Positions 1-8,665 of a stretch of DNA of 12,500 nucleotides are shown here, piece after piece. How positions within the stretch are numbered: position 1 is the stretch's first letter; each line of letters opens with the position of its first letter. The position numbers were made by a program, and so were the translations under genes. Origin of the DNA: Theodoxus fluviatilis (taxonomy: Eukaryota > Mollusca > Gastropoda > Cycloneritida > Neritidae); the NCBI GenBank assembly GCA_034096865.1, contig JAWQFJ010012358.1:57501-70000 (forward strand), in the 5' to 3' direction. The notes beneath the pieces are model-generated. The model was not told where the DNA came from, did no database searches, and worked only from the letters and a program-made list of their open reading frames with translations.

Positions 1-730
1 ATCTCGAAAAAATTGCGACATAAAGGTCATTTTGTAATTTTATGCGAAATCGCTTTGATCTCCATATCAGTCAACGAAATTCAACATTTCTTTTATTGTA
101 ACCTATTAGCGGAAGCGATGAGCGTCAACTTTCTGAACTCGAAGCAAGACCATTTTCCTCGTTTATGTGCATTCGCGAAGTACAACCATCTACTAAATGC
201 TGCGATCTCGCTGAATCTAATTGGAAGGTAAAATAATAATACATATTCGAGAAAAAGTCTCGATATTAATTTTCTTTTTCTCTGTGATACACGTTGTACA
301 GCTTCATCGTGTTTGCTTGACATGTATTGACGTGTCCTATTTCGAGCAGTACTGCTGGAATAGTTGTCTTTACGGCACTTGCAAAGCAGTCAGACCTTCC
401 GCTAAAAAATAATGAAATCACGCATGCGTAGATGATACAAAATGGTACTCTTCAGAAAGATATTCGCATGCTTCTGACCTCATCTGACAGATACATCGCG
501 CAATACCTGGATCCAGATATGAGAATAGACCATACTCGTCTCTTATAAAGAGGAACTAGATTCGGTTGACGAGGGAGGAGTCTATGTATACATTTCTATG
601 CAGTGAAGTGCAGACAAAAGCAATGAGCAGGCAAAGCAACATTTCTGCATTGTACGTGAAAGGGTGCAGGGTCGGAAGTGAACGAGAGTGGAATATCAAT
701 ATACGCTAAATCGTTCACCAGTTATGGACA
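1..730. other. Unique AT-leaning DNA, no gene seen
   Basis: Open frames here are under 80 codons, overlap each other on both strands, and show no recognisable domain or paired splice sites. No tandem repeat is visible. It is best read as intergenic or intronic sequence. Confidence 0.6.
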
Positions 731-802
731 TCACAGAGTCAGTGGGCTGCCAACCTTCGAATTGTTAGTTCGATTCAGTTCAGTTCAAATCTGGGCTGGC
801 TA
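731..802 (+). mobile_element. Possible tRNA-derived SINE head
   Basis: Positions 779-795 can fold as a tRNA T-arm: a 5-bp stem (TTCAG with CTGGG, two G-U pairs) closing the 7-nt loop TTCAAAT. About 45 nt upstream, near 736-751, is an A-box-like stretch containing GTCAGTGGG. That spacing matches the A-to-B box distance of a pol III tRNA promoter. The acceptor stem and anticodon arm do not pair well, so this is not a functional tRNA gene. A diverged SINE head is the natural reading, because the GGAT microsatellite and a repeated arm follow directly. Chance resemblance remains possible. Confidence 0.3.
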
Positions 803-837
803 CTCACCCTGATGAGCACACACCGCAGTGAATCGTG

Positions 838-914
838 TGGATGGATGGATGGATGGATGGATAGAAAGATAACGGATGGATGGATGGATGGGTGGAAGGT
901 TGGATGGATGGATA
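838..914. repeat. (GGAT)n microsatellite, interrupted
   Basis: Tandem GGAT from about 839 to 863, then a short interruption (AGAAAGATAAC), then GGAT again to 914 with several substitutions. It is the same motif, on the opposite strand, as the ATCC tract near 10881. Confidence 0.95.
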
Positions 915-951
915 GAGTTTTTCGGCCTATGTAGGCTATCTAAGGCAATTG
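915..951 (+). repeat. Short arm of GGAT-linked dispersed repeat, copy 1
   Basis: This segment directly follows the GGAT tract. It matches, in reverse complement, 10861-10875 (GAGTTTT, one mismatch, CGGCCT) and 10820-10840 (GTA-GGCTAT, CTAAGG, CAATTG, with three or so differences). The copy near 10.8 kb has about 19-23 extra bases between the two blocks, so this copy is deleted there or the other is expanded. Confidence 0.6.
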
Positions 952-2041
952 ATAACAAAAAATCCCGAGATAATGTCGCAGTAAGGGAAAGTGAAGCATC
1001 GAATTCCCTATAGTTATTCGCCTTCTATGAATCATGAAGGGAGACGCGGTGGGTCTGTTCTTACCACCAACCCACAGGGAGCATTTCTCGCGTGCATGGA
1101 AGTGCATTGAAATCGTGACATTAATTTTACACAAGAGCACACAGACATGTTAGAGAAAACCACCCACGCACAAACTATTATTTTTTAATCCACATTCTTT
1201 TTGCACTGTATATGCTGTCTTGTGATTGGCTGGTTTGCATATGTTGCCTTTCCTGTAAGAACAAAGTAGCCACAAGCGAACACTCAGCCGCACTATTGGA
1301 CACTTTGTTTTTCAAGATCGAGATTTGGAGCCACGGCTCGATGTGGCGGCAACAATGTGGAACGACAGGGTGTTGTGATGCAATGTTTTCTCGGGATGAC
1401 TTGACTCGTATTTTTTATCCTTGTGTTGATAAATAATAGCACTAATTACTTGATTGGAGATAATACGACGGAAAAAAATCACCCACTTGGATGCGATCAT
1501 CGCTGAGTTCAAATGAAAATGCAAAAGCTGCTATTTCACCGTAGAGCCAACTAGATAGTATGATTATAGTGCACAGAACATGCTATATTCCACAAAGACT
1601 TTCGTCGGTAAAAACGTAAACAGTGATGCTAATCCATGACAGTAAATGAGATCACAGATGATTAATTACACACATCAACGTAACGTCAGCGTACAATTCG
1701 CAAACGTGAAAATTTTGAGTGCCTTTATCAACCTTTGGATACTATTTCCTTCACATAAGTACAGATGAATTTTGTGAAATAAATCGTACCTCATCTTGTT
1801 GCCACAAACAAACTTGAATAGAACATTTTTGCATTGCTGAGGTTTTTTCGACTTGTACTTTTTTAACAGATAAATATTTCCGCACGTTCAGACTGGTACA
1901 CATGCATTGACTAAAAAACTAGTCAAGTTTGCGCAGATCATGTGCGTATCACTATTGGCTGACAACACGTCCTATGATTTAAGCCCATTCCGAACTGTTA
2001 ATTTGAAACCCTCACCCACACCCACAACTCCCACAGACCAA
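952..2041. other. Unique DNA, no gene seen
   Basis: No repeat or supported coding region. The frames of 66-74 codons have no recognisable domain and fit chance. A CCAAT-type ATTGG next to an octamer-like TTTGCAT occurs at 1224-1240, but nothing nearby supports a promoter. Confidence 0.55.
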
Positions 2042-2117
2042 CGCACACACACACACGCGCGCGCGCGCACACACACGACCACACACATAAACAGGCACAC
2101 ATATAAACACACACACA

Positions 2118-2194
<77 letters not shown>
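2042..2194. repeat. CA microsatellite array with CG core
   Basis: Imperfect CA repeat. A pure alternating CG run lies at 2056-2069, and a pure (AC)37 tract of 74 bp at 2121-2194. The open frames here (Thr-His on one strand, Val-Cys on the other) only reflect the absence of stops in CA repeats. The CG core flanked by CA is a classic Z-DNA-prone sequence. Confidence 0.98.
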
Positions 2195-2195
<1 letters not shown>

Positions 2196-2673
2196 AACCA
2201 GCAAACCATCCGCCACCTACCACCCCCCGAAACCCCCCGTTGTATTTTTCCCCAAGTCTACATCTCGATTCAAAACTTTCTATGCGAACTCTCGTTCACG
2301 GTAAAAACAAAGCAAGTTCTCAGTTTTTTCCTTCGCCGTGGGCGAAATATATCTAGACGTATTACATTCCCCCGTAAATTTCTGCAGCGCTTTGGCCAGG
2401 GAGCGCAACTTTCTCCCTGCCTGTGTTTCCAGGAGGGGAAATTGTTTTTCACGCGCCGCTTTCTGCGTGCGTGTGTGTTTGTGCGGCAGTCACGCTCTGA
2501 CGACTCCCCTGCCTCGTGAATCAGGCAGAGCCAGGGGGTGAGCGTTTTCCCAACACAGACGTACCGAGAAGCATGCAGGCTGTCGAAAAGCTGATGAAGA
2601 GCTTCTAAAACTGTTTTCTTTTCCCTCCAGTTCTCCTTGCTACCCCTTTCCGCCCTCTCATCCGTTAGAAAAT

Positions 2674-2677
<4 letters not shown>
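2195..2677. other. Moderately GC-rich unique patch, no gene supported
   Basis: GC content rises around 2380-2540, and a minus-strand frame is open from about 2740 to 2270. However, that frame begins inside the GA tract as Ser-Leu repeats, has no recognisable domain and is Arg/Lys-rich like a shadow translation. A CCCTCCAG at 2625-2632 after a pyrimidine run resembles a plus-strand splice acceptor, but no coding sequence follows it. Confidence 0.4.

Positions 2678-2716
<39 letters not shown>
2678..2716. repeat. (GA)n microsatellite
   Basis: About 19 uninterrupted GA units on the plus strand. It is a polypurine tract and gives Ser-Leu repeats on the minus strand. Confidence 0.98.
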
Positions 2717-2721
<5 letters not shown>

Positions 2722-2795
2722 ACCGTTGACCAGTTATCATAATACTTCCGGCAGGGAAAAGTAATTTTTATATTATCATACGACAATAGTATTTC

Positions 2796-2845
2796 CTCTT
2801 TTCTTTTTTTTCTTTCTTTTTTTTTGGGGGGGGGGGGGGGGGGGG
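2796..2845. repeat. T-rich tract followed by G20 homopolymer
   Basis: A T/C-rich run ends at 2825 and is followed by exactly 20 consecutive G at 2826-2845. Homopolymeric G of this length can form a G-quadruplex and is prone to sequencing length error, so the true length may differ. Confidence 0.95.
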
Positions 2846-4509
2846 AAGCAGAAAGAGAACAAGTTTCCTTGGCAATTTAATGCGGGGCGTTATGCCGCAG
2901 TGTGATGTCTACTTTAAAAAAGGGACAAACAAAAAACTAAACTAAACAAAAACAGAAAGACATGACCCATCACTTTCCAGTCCATATTTAACATGAACCC
3001 ACGACTATGAAAACAGCAAAGGAAAAAATAAAGGACATTAATGGCAAGACAAAGAAATTCCATACAATGCCTACAGCAATCAATGACCGATACTGTCATA
3101 TTTAATTTCTAATTGCAGCACCAGCGAGATTTTAATTCAAGCATACAAGCTAAAGAGTGTAAACAAGCTTAAAAATTAATCATAATTGAAACATTCGACT
3201 TTTATCTAAGATGGAATAAGCAAAATGCTCTTCGGCTCAGGTTTGTTCATATCGCACTAGTTGTGAAAATATTGCAATTATCCTCTAAATCCATGTGATA
3301 TGCGTCGACGGCAAAAACACAGTTAAAAGTCGTACTTGTAGTACAAAATATAAACTTCTAAAATCAAACTTGAGGAAATATTTAATTGATTCATCAGGCT
3401 TGTCGTGCAAAATAAAAACTTTTTAATTCTGACTTCAGGAAATATAATGTCACTTTTCCCCAGCAAAAGAAAGTATGTCAATTACATACTTTTACTTCGT
3501 CGTGTTTAGTAACATTGTAATTCAGTGCTCAAAAACTTAAGAAAATGCGCAAACAGTGAGCATTCTCAGAATTTGTGTATATGTACAAGAAACATCCCGA
3601 CCTAGGAAGTTGATCGTACTATATCTCACAAAAACACTATTGACTTGCTTATTAAATTATAGTTGACACAATATTAAATTGAGACGTTTAAGAACATTAT
3701 GAATTAACAGCTCATTAGAGTATTCATGGATCGAAAACTACTTGATGCGGTATTGTCCGATCCCCTTTTTCCTTCTCTTAGAACATAGATCAGAGAACAC
3801 ATTAATTACAATCATGTTTGTGCTCGTGTGGTTTTCCTGAGCAGTCAGGCTAGAGACTTGCAGACGACCGTGAACAACTCTGCTGGAATTTGTAGAAGCT
3901 TTTAAGAACTTAAAAAAAATAATTTGTCAAAGCTGCACCGCTGGGAGGTCGTGGTATCGATTATTGACAATACGTGCGTGTGTTGGAAACCGACTCCGCC
4001 CATCGAGGCTGGGCAGGCACTTTTTAAAACTTTAATTCCGAACATGCAAAATTTGTCATAAGATGCATATTCATGAAGTGATGAATCAGTTCAAACTTTA
4101 CAGTGATCAAAATACATGTTTAGGATGTTATAAGAGGAGAACAACTACGATCCTCACAGTGAAACAGTTATGCAACACCATGATACCAAATTCGGAGCAC
4201 ACCAAGCGAACATCTAGCATCGCGGGTAATTATTATATAAAAGAATAATCTTAATGTATTGAGATCGAATACAACTGCAGTATAAACAGTATATAATGGA
4301 GTTTCTGACAGGCAGTAATGTTTATTCATTTACAGATCACAGGAAGGAATTGTCTAATCAGTATATACGTCGAATACTTTGTAACCACACATGGGCGGGC
4401 ACTATTAGAGACAGGATTTTGGAACCCATTTCCCTGTATGGTGTAACCCCATTCCAACATTTAGATGGATGTGTTCTCACAACGGAATGACCAGCCTGGC
4501 AGCATGCAC

Positions 4510-4510
<1 letters not shown>
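2846..4510. other. AT-rich unique DNA, no gene seen
   Basis: About 1.7 kb with no long frame, no tandem array and no retroelement motif. Scattered AATAAA sequences (for example near 3025 and 3409) are expected by chance at this base composition. A TTCATTTACAG near 4325-4335 looks like a splice acceptor, but the frame after it has no recognisable content. Confidence 0.55.
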
Positions 4511-4543
<33 letters not shown>

Positions 4544-4546
4544 CAA

Positions 4547-4579
<33 letters not shown>

Positions 4580-4580
4580 T
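4511..4580. repeat. Compound (TAA)10-(CAA)n trinucleotide repeat
   Basis: (TAA)10 at 4511-4540 passes without a phase break into (CAA)8, one CAT, then (CAA)4. The two motifs differ by one base per unit, which suggests spread of a T-to-C variant within one array. The leucine-rich minus-strand frame across it is a repeat artefact. Confidence 0.97.
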
Positions 4581-4796
4581 AGTAGACAGATCTCAATAGC
4601 TCTCTCTATTTGAGTGGATTCCACAAATGTCTTGGCTGCTGGGCTGGCCCGATGTGGTTAAAACAGTTTTTCTTTCACATCGTGCTTTCTGTCCTGTACA
4701 GTTTCTTCACAGCGAGTTGCACATGTAACAGGGATATTTTTCCATAGTGTAAGTACTGTCCAGAAAGCACAATTATTGTAAATTATTGACACCCCC
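4581..4796. other. Unique spacer, nothing recognised
   Basis: Short stretch between two simple repeats with no supported gene or signal. Confidence 0.5.
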
Positions 4797-4826
4797 AAAA
4801 GAAAAGAAAAGAAAAGAAAAGAAAAG
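4797..4826. repeat. (AAAAG)6 pentanucleotide repeat
   Basis: Six perfect AAAAG units, with purine-rich DNA continuing to about 4845 and again at 4861-4879. The minus-strand frame rich in Phe is a consequence of this tract. Confidence 0.97.
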
Positions 4827-5114
4827 CAGAAGAAAAAAGGAAACCCATCTCCACCCCCACAAGAAAAGAGAAGAAAACAGTCTGGACCTTTACTTTGTTT
4901 CAAAATGTTTACTGTCGACGTCGATTTAATTGCACAATTGATAAAATATTTTCTGCAGAGCCAAGGTTTGAGAAAGTGGGATTGCCCAAGCTCTACACCT
5001 TTCCATCACGGCAGAAGATGTCTCACGAAGGTTTTCTGTGCATTGTCTTAATTTGCGCAAAATTGCCGCTAATGTTCACACGATCTCAAAGATAAAATCA
5101 ATAGAGTTTGTTAT

Positions 5115-5137
5115 TGGTGGTGGTGGTAGTGGTGGTG
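5115..5137. repeat. (TGG)n short repeat
   Basis: About seven TGG units with one variant (TAG), directly upstream of the TG array. It probably belongs to the same slippage-prone locus. Confidence 0.85.
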
Positions 5138-5141
<4 letters not shown>

Positions 5142-5183
<42 letters not shown>

Positions 5184-5347
5184 TGCGCTCGTGCGCGCGC
5201 GTGTGTGTGCGTATGTTTGTGTGTGTGAGTGTGTGTGTGTGTGTTGTGTGTGTGTGTGTGTGTGTGTGCATGGTGTGTGCGTGCGTGCGTGCGCGTGAGT
5301 GTGTGTGTGTGCGTGTATGTGTGTGTGTGTGTGCGTGCGTGTGTGTG
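5142..5347. repeat. TG microsatellite array, imperfect
   Basis: About 205 bp of TG repeat with interruptions by CG, CA and TA dinucleotides. It includes an alternating CG patch near 5196-5201 and tandem GTGC units near 5279-5295. It is open in both orientations only because TG/CA repeats contain no stops. Confidence 0.98.
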
Positions 5348-5410
5348 AAAGGAACAATTAGAGAAAAAGACATTCAAACGAATGTTGATGGAATCGAAGC
5401 TGACACTCAC

Positions 5411-5601
5411 TCGACCCAATCCGCTGAGCTCCCAGTGGAGCTGAGGGTGCGAAAGCTGGCAAGGCCTGATTCATAACCTCGACATTCATCGCTTGTTTCC
5501 CGATTAAGAGCAGAAAACTTACCATTGTTCTGGCTGAAGTTGGATGCGATGTCGTTTCCATGGTGATGTTTGTCTGAGAAGTAGTGGGGACTGTGCACCG
5601 T
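5411..5601 (-). CDS. Candidate internal exon, protein not recognised
   Basis: On the minus strand a T-rich tract ends in TTATTGCAG (AG at 5603-5602), a good splice acceptor, so the exon would start at 5601. Two donors are available: GTAAGT at 5522-5517, giving a 79-nt exon (5523-5601), and GTGAGTG at 5410-5404, giving a 191-nt exon (5411-5601). For the short form all three frames are open; for the long form two stay open. The most protein-like frame starts at the first exon base and begins TVHSPHYFSDKHHHGNDI, then runs through Ser/Asn-rich and acidic residues to SSADWVE. A TGA follows in frame exactly at the distal donor. No domain, signal peptide or membrane segment is visible. The neighbouring exons are not found in this window, which would fit long introns. 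A chance splice-site pair is the alternative. Confidence 0.35.
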
Positions 5602-5666
5602 CTGCAATAAAAAAGCAAGTGTCAAAATTGATAAAGGCGAAATAAAATATGAAAGTGTTTAAAATC

Positions 5667-5670
<4 letters not shown>

Positions 5671-5739
<69 letters not shown>

Positions 5740-5794
5740 TCACACGCACGCAAGTACGCATGCGAGAGCGCGCACGCGCGCGCACACACACACA
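5671..5794. repeat. (CT)25-(CA)9-CG compound array
   Basis: Pure (CT)25 at 5671-5720 passes directly into (CA)9 at 5721-5738, then imperfect CA/CG with alternating CG runs around 5768-5783. It lies about 70 bp upstream (in minus-strand sense) of the candidate exon at 5411-5601. Confidence 0.98.
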
Positions 5795-6640
5795 CCGTTT
5801 CAATTGACGCACATTATCTGCACGTGCACACCCGCTTACACGCATGCACTTAAGTAAACGCAAACGCGAGAACGCACACATACACATGAACACGAATCTA
5901 TATACGTACTCTCACATTCTGTCCAATTTTGACTCAATCAAATATAGAAAATATATCATTATGCAGTTAGTAAATAACTTAATTTTGAATCTTCATTTGC
6001 ATAAAAGCTCACCAGTAAAACGAATCATTCCGAAAGGCCGGTCGAGAACTAAAGAAAGCAATGCCGAAATGTGTATTCCGCACACACACGGATGCATATT
6101 TTGTGATCAATTTGCTGGAGTTCGAAGATGACAAGCAATGACAGTAATTTTTATTTATTAGATAATATATATATACAAACTGTAAATATATCTATTTCTG
6201 TATGCGGACTGCCGAACAAAGCTAGGTTTGTTGGGGTACAAATGCGAGTCATCGTAAGAAAACTGAAAAATAAAGCTCTGATCGAAACCTCTCATTTTAG
6301 AGGAGGATACAACGGAGTCTGCTGAAAACAAACAAGATAAAACTTTCATCATCCACACTGAGTTTTTACAAATCTTCAAACTTTCGCAGTTAATAAACTG
6401 TGTGTGTTTGCATGTAAATGCTAGCACATGAGTTATGCAGAGTGCAAAGCTGTTTTTCTAGAGACACGTTAGAAAACAAAGTAGGAAACAGTGCTGTTGA
6501 TATTTTCCAGTAGATTTCCCCCACTTAGAATATATAATTATTTTAAGTATACATAGGAAAGACGTTAAAAAAGCAAGAGAGAGATGAAGTAATAACATGT
6601 ATTCGAATAGTTCAAAGAATATCTGAGTAAATGTTTGCTT
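5795..6640. other. AT-rich unique DNA, no gene seen
   Basis: Frames of 65-95 codons occur but none carries a recognisable domain or convincing splice pair. A short AT run lies near 6164-6175. Confidence 0.55.
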
Positions 6641-6687
<47 letters not shown>

Positions 6688-6729
6688 TACACATACTCTC
6701 TCTCTCTCTCTCACACACACACATACACA

Positions 6730-6786
<57 letters not shown>
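6641..6786. repeat. Compound CT/CA array with duplicated 36-bp unit
   Basis: CT repeats are interrupted twice by the same 19-nt block, (AC)5 followed by ATACACATA, at 6677-6695 and 6713-6731. The spacing is 36 bp. Further CT runs, split by single C insertions, continue to about 6786. The identical interruptions show a local duplication of a CT+CA unit, not independent slippage. Confidence 0.97.
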
Positions 6787-6816
6787 CCCCAATGGACACG
6801 TCACAGAGGCATAAAT

Positions 6817-6839
6817 CCCACCCCCCACCCCCACCCCCC
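6817..6839 (-). other. G-quadruplex motif on the minus strand
   Basis: Four C tracts on the plus strand (6817-6819, 6821-6826, 6828-6832, 6834-6839) are each separated by a single A. On the minus strand this is G6-T-G5-T-G6-T-G3. It meets the strict G3+N1 rule for a very stable parallel quadruplex, and the plus strand could form an i-motif. Confidence 0.85.
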
Positions 6840-7179
6840 GAGGATATCGTCGTTTGCTTTTAATGAGGATATGATCAGGAGAAAATGTAATATGCAGAGC
6901 GAGTGAAATTTCTGCAAACATTACAACTGTGTTTCATCCTATTCTGCTAATGTAGCACCACACAATTTCGAAGCACGCAAATGGCATACTTTGTATTTCC
7001 GTTGATTTACTATATATTGAGACAGAAATCATGCTCAAACAGCACCACATATCTAACCGCAGTCATCGCGAACACCACGTCATCACTCAAACTCCGTCTA
7101 CTATATACGTGTAAACACAAACCCCACAGCTTTCCTAACAAACTTCCGCTGTGTGTTAAAGAACCGAGGGCTCCACCGA
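6840..7179. other. Unique DNA, nothing recognised
   Basis: No repeat, RNA gene or supported exon. A plus-strand frame is open from 6981 to 7307 but its first half looks like random AT-rich translation. Confidence 0.45.
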
Positions 7180-7607
7180 GAACTACGACCGCCATGTTGA
7201 TGTTTTCGTCTGGAGAACGAGTTGACGATCAGTTAATGGTCGGGGCGATGCTCAAACTGGCATCGCACCGGGAGATGTGGCAACAGTTCTCACCAAGTGC
7301 CCCTTAGCTCTACAACACAAATACCCTGGCCACCAACACCCCTCTCGATGGGAAAGATTAACCCCTGGCCCTCAAGGCTAACCCTTTTATCACCAGGCCG
7401 GCACAGACGAGCTCTCAACACCTCCATCCGCAACCTGGGACCACTCCGATTTTTTGAGCTATCGAGTCCGGGACTGTGAAGAGGTGGGTTGCTAGGGACG
7501 CGGAGGTAATGGCGGAACTGGATGTCCAAGTAAACGCCTTTCTCGAAGCCTACAGGAGAGAAGCTAAATGCCTGTTGGGAGATTGTCTATGGTATAAGTC
7601 CGAGTAA
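7180..7607 (+). other. GC-richer patch with exon-like open frames
   Basis: Base composition is richer in GC than the flanks. Two plus-strand stretches read like protein. At 7194-7307 a frame includes DDQLMVGAMLKLASHREMWQ and then stops. At 7458-7607 a frame reads TVKRWVARDAEVMAELDVQV and on to LGDCLWYKSE, ending at TAA 7605-7607. They lie in the same frame but are interrupted by stops at 7305-7307 and 7455-7457. I recognise neither. This could be a decayed retroelement or pseudogene, a terminal exon with a weak acceptor, or chance in GC-richer DNA. Confidence 0.2.
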
Positions 7608-7710
7608 CATACCTGGACGTAATAACATATTTGATTCTTAGATGGTCAAAAGCGTCACTGATGTACGCGCCGTGTTTTCAGTTTTCAAGATTTGTCAGAG
7701 AAGGGACTTT

Positions 7711-7830
7711 AGATGGCTACAGTTATGGAATGATCATCATTATTTTTGCAATGTAATCATAAACAACAAATCAAATGACTACAGCTCTGGAATGCTTATG
7801 ATTATTATTTTTATTTAGACATTAAATAGA
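7711..7830. repeat. Diverged tandem duplication, 62-bp spacing
   Basis: CTACAG, a short variable stretch, TGGAATG and an AT-rich tail occur at 7717 and again at 7779. The second copy differs by scattered substitutions. It looks like an old tandem duplication of about 62 bp. Confidence 0.5.
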
Positions 7831-8224
7831 AATATAAACTTTTCAAAAGTAGGAGGACTGACAGACTAATGGCATTGAACCGATCGCTCAGTTAGTGGTT
7901 TACTTACATGGTTGGAGTTTAAGGTGCTTCACTCACAATAGCCTTTTTTCGCAGAGGACATACGATTTGACCATAACATGGGTATGTAGTGTTGACTGCA
8001 TAATTATTTGGCTTCCGTAGCGGACTTTTGGACTTGTTTATCAAACATTAATGCAGCATTGCCCCGAGTACAAACTATACACCACTAGAGAGCTCTCTGA
8101 CAAGTCAACCCTCCACCGAGGACGCCACAAGTCATCTTCCATGGCATGTATAGTGTTGCTCATTGTTGTGTTTGATTGACGACTGCCTGCAAAGAATATC
8201 TTTCATTTTGTACAAGAAAACAAA
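7831..8224. other. Unique DNA, no gene seen
   Basis: No supported coding region. A stretch at 7884-7898 resembles a tRNA A box (12 of 15 positions of TAGCTCAGTTGGTAG) but has no matching B box. Confidence 0.5.
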
Positions 8225-8316
8225 CACACACACACACACATACACACACACACACACGCACACGCACACACGCACATGCACGCACACACAGGCTCGCACA
8301 CACACATATGCACACG

Positions 8317-8349
<33 letters not shown>

Positions 8350-8361
8350 GCACACACACAC

Positions 8362-8407
<46 letters not shown>

Positions 8408-8620
8408 GCACACACACATACATGCTCGCACACACACATATGCAGACGCACACACACACGCAAAAACACACAGACACACACAAACATACACAAATGCACA
8501 CACACGCACGCACACGCGCACACACACACACGCACGCACATGCGCGCACACATATACACATGCTCGCACATACGCAAACACACACGCGCACACGCGCACA
8601 CACACACACGCATGCGCGCA

Positions 8621-8663
<43 letters not shown>
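8225..8663. repeat. Large imperfect CA array with higher-order period
   Basis: About 440 bp of CA repeat with CG, TA and other interruptions. The landmark GCTCGCACA recurs at 8292, 8424 and 8562, spaced 132 and 138 bp. The first two copies share a 21-nt stretch that runs through CATATGCA and stay alike beyond it. Longest pure CA runs are about 37-39 bp, at 8367-8403 and 8625-8663. All the long open frames here, up to more than 180 codons on both strands, are repeat artefacts. Confidence 0.97.

Positions 8664-8665
<2 letters not shown>

Noticed and set aside
2270..2740. Minus-strand 156-codon frame beginning in the GA tract
   Set aside because: It starts with repeat-derived Ser-Leu, has no domain and an Arg/Lys-rich random look, and shows no paired splice sites.
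6631..6906. Ser-Leu and Arg-Glu rich frames around the CT array
   Set aside because: They are direct translations of CT/GA repeats with no stop codons; no independent coding evidence.
7874..7945. tRNA-like gene (A box near 7884)
   Set aside because: The A box is good but no B box or T-arm occurs at the right distance, and the stems do not pair.
8225..8663. CRISPR-like regular repeats
   Set aside because: The landmarks are part of a CA microsatellite. There are no unique spacers, and the DNA is eukaryotic in character.
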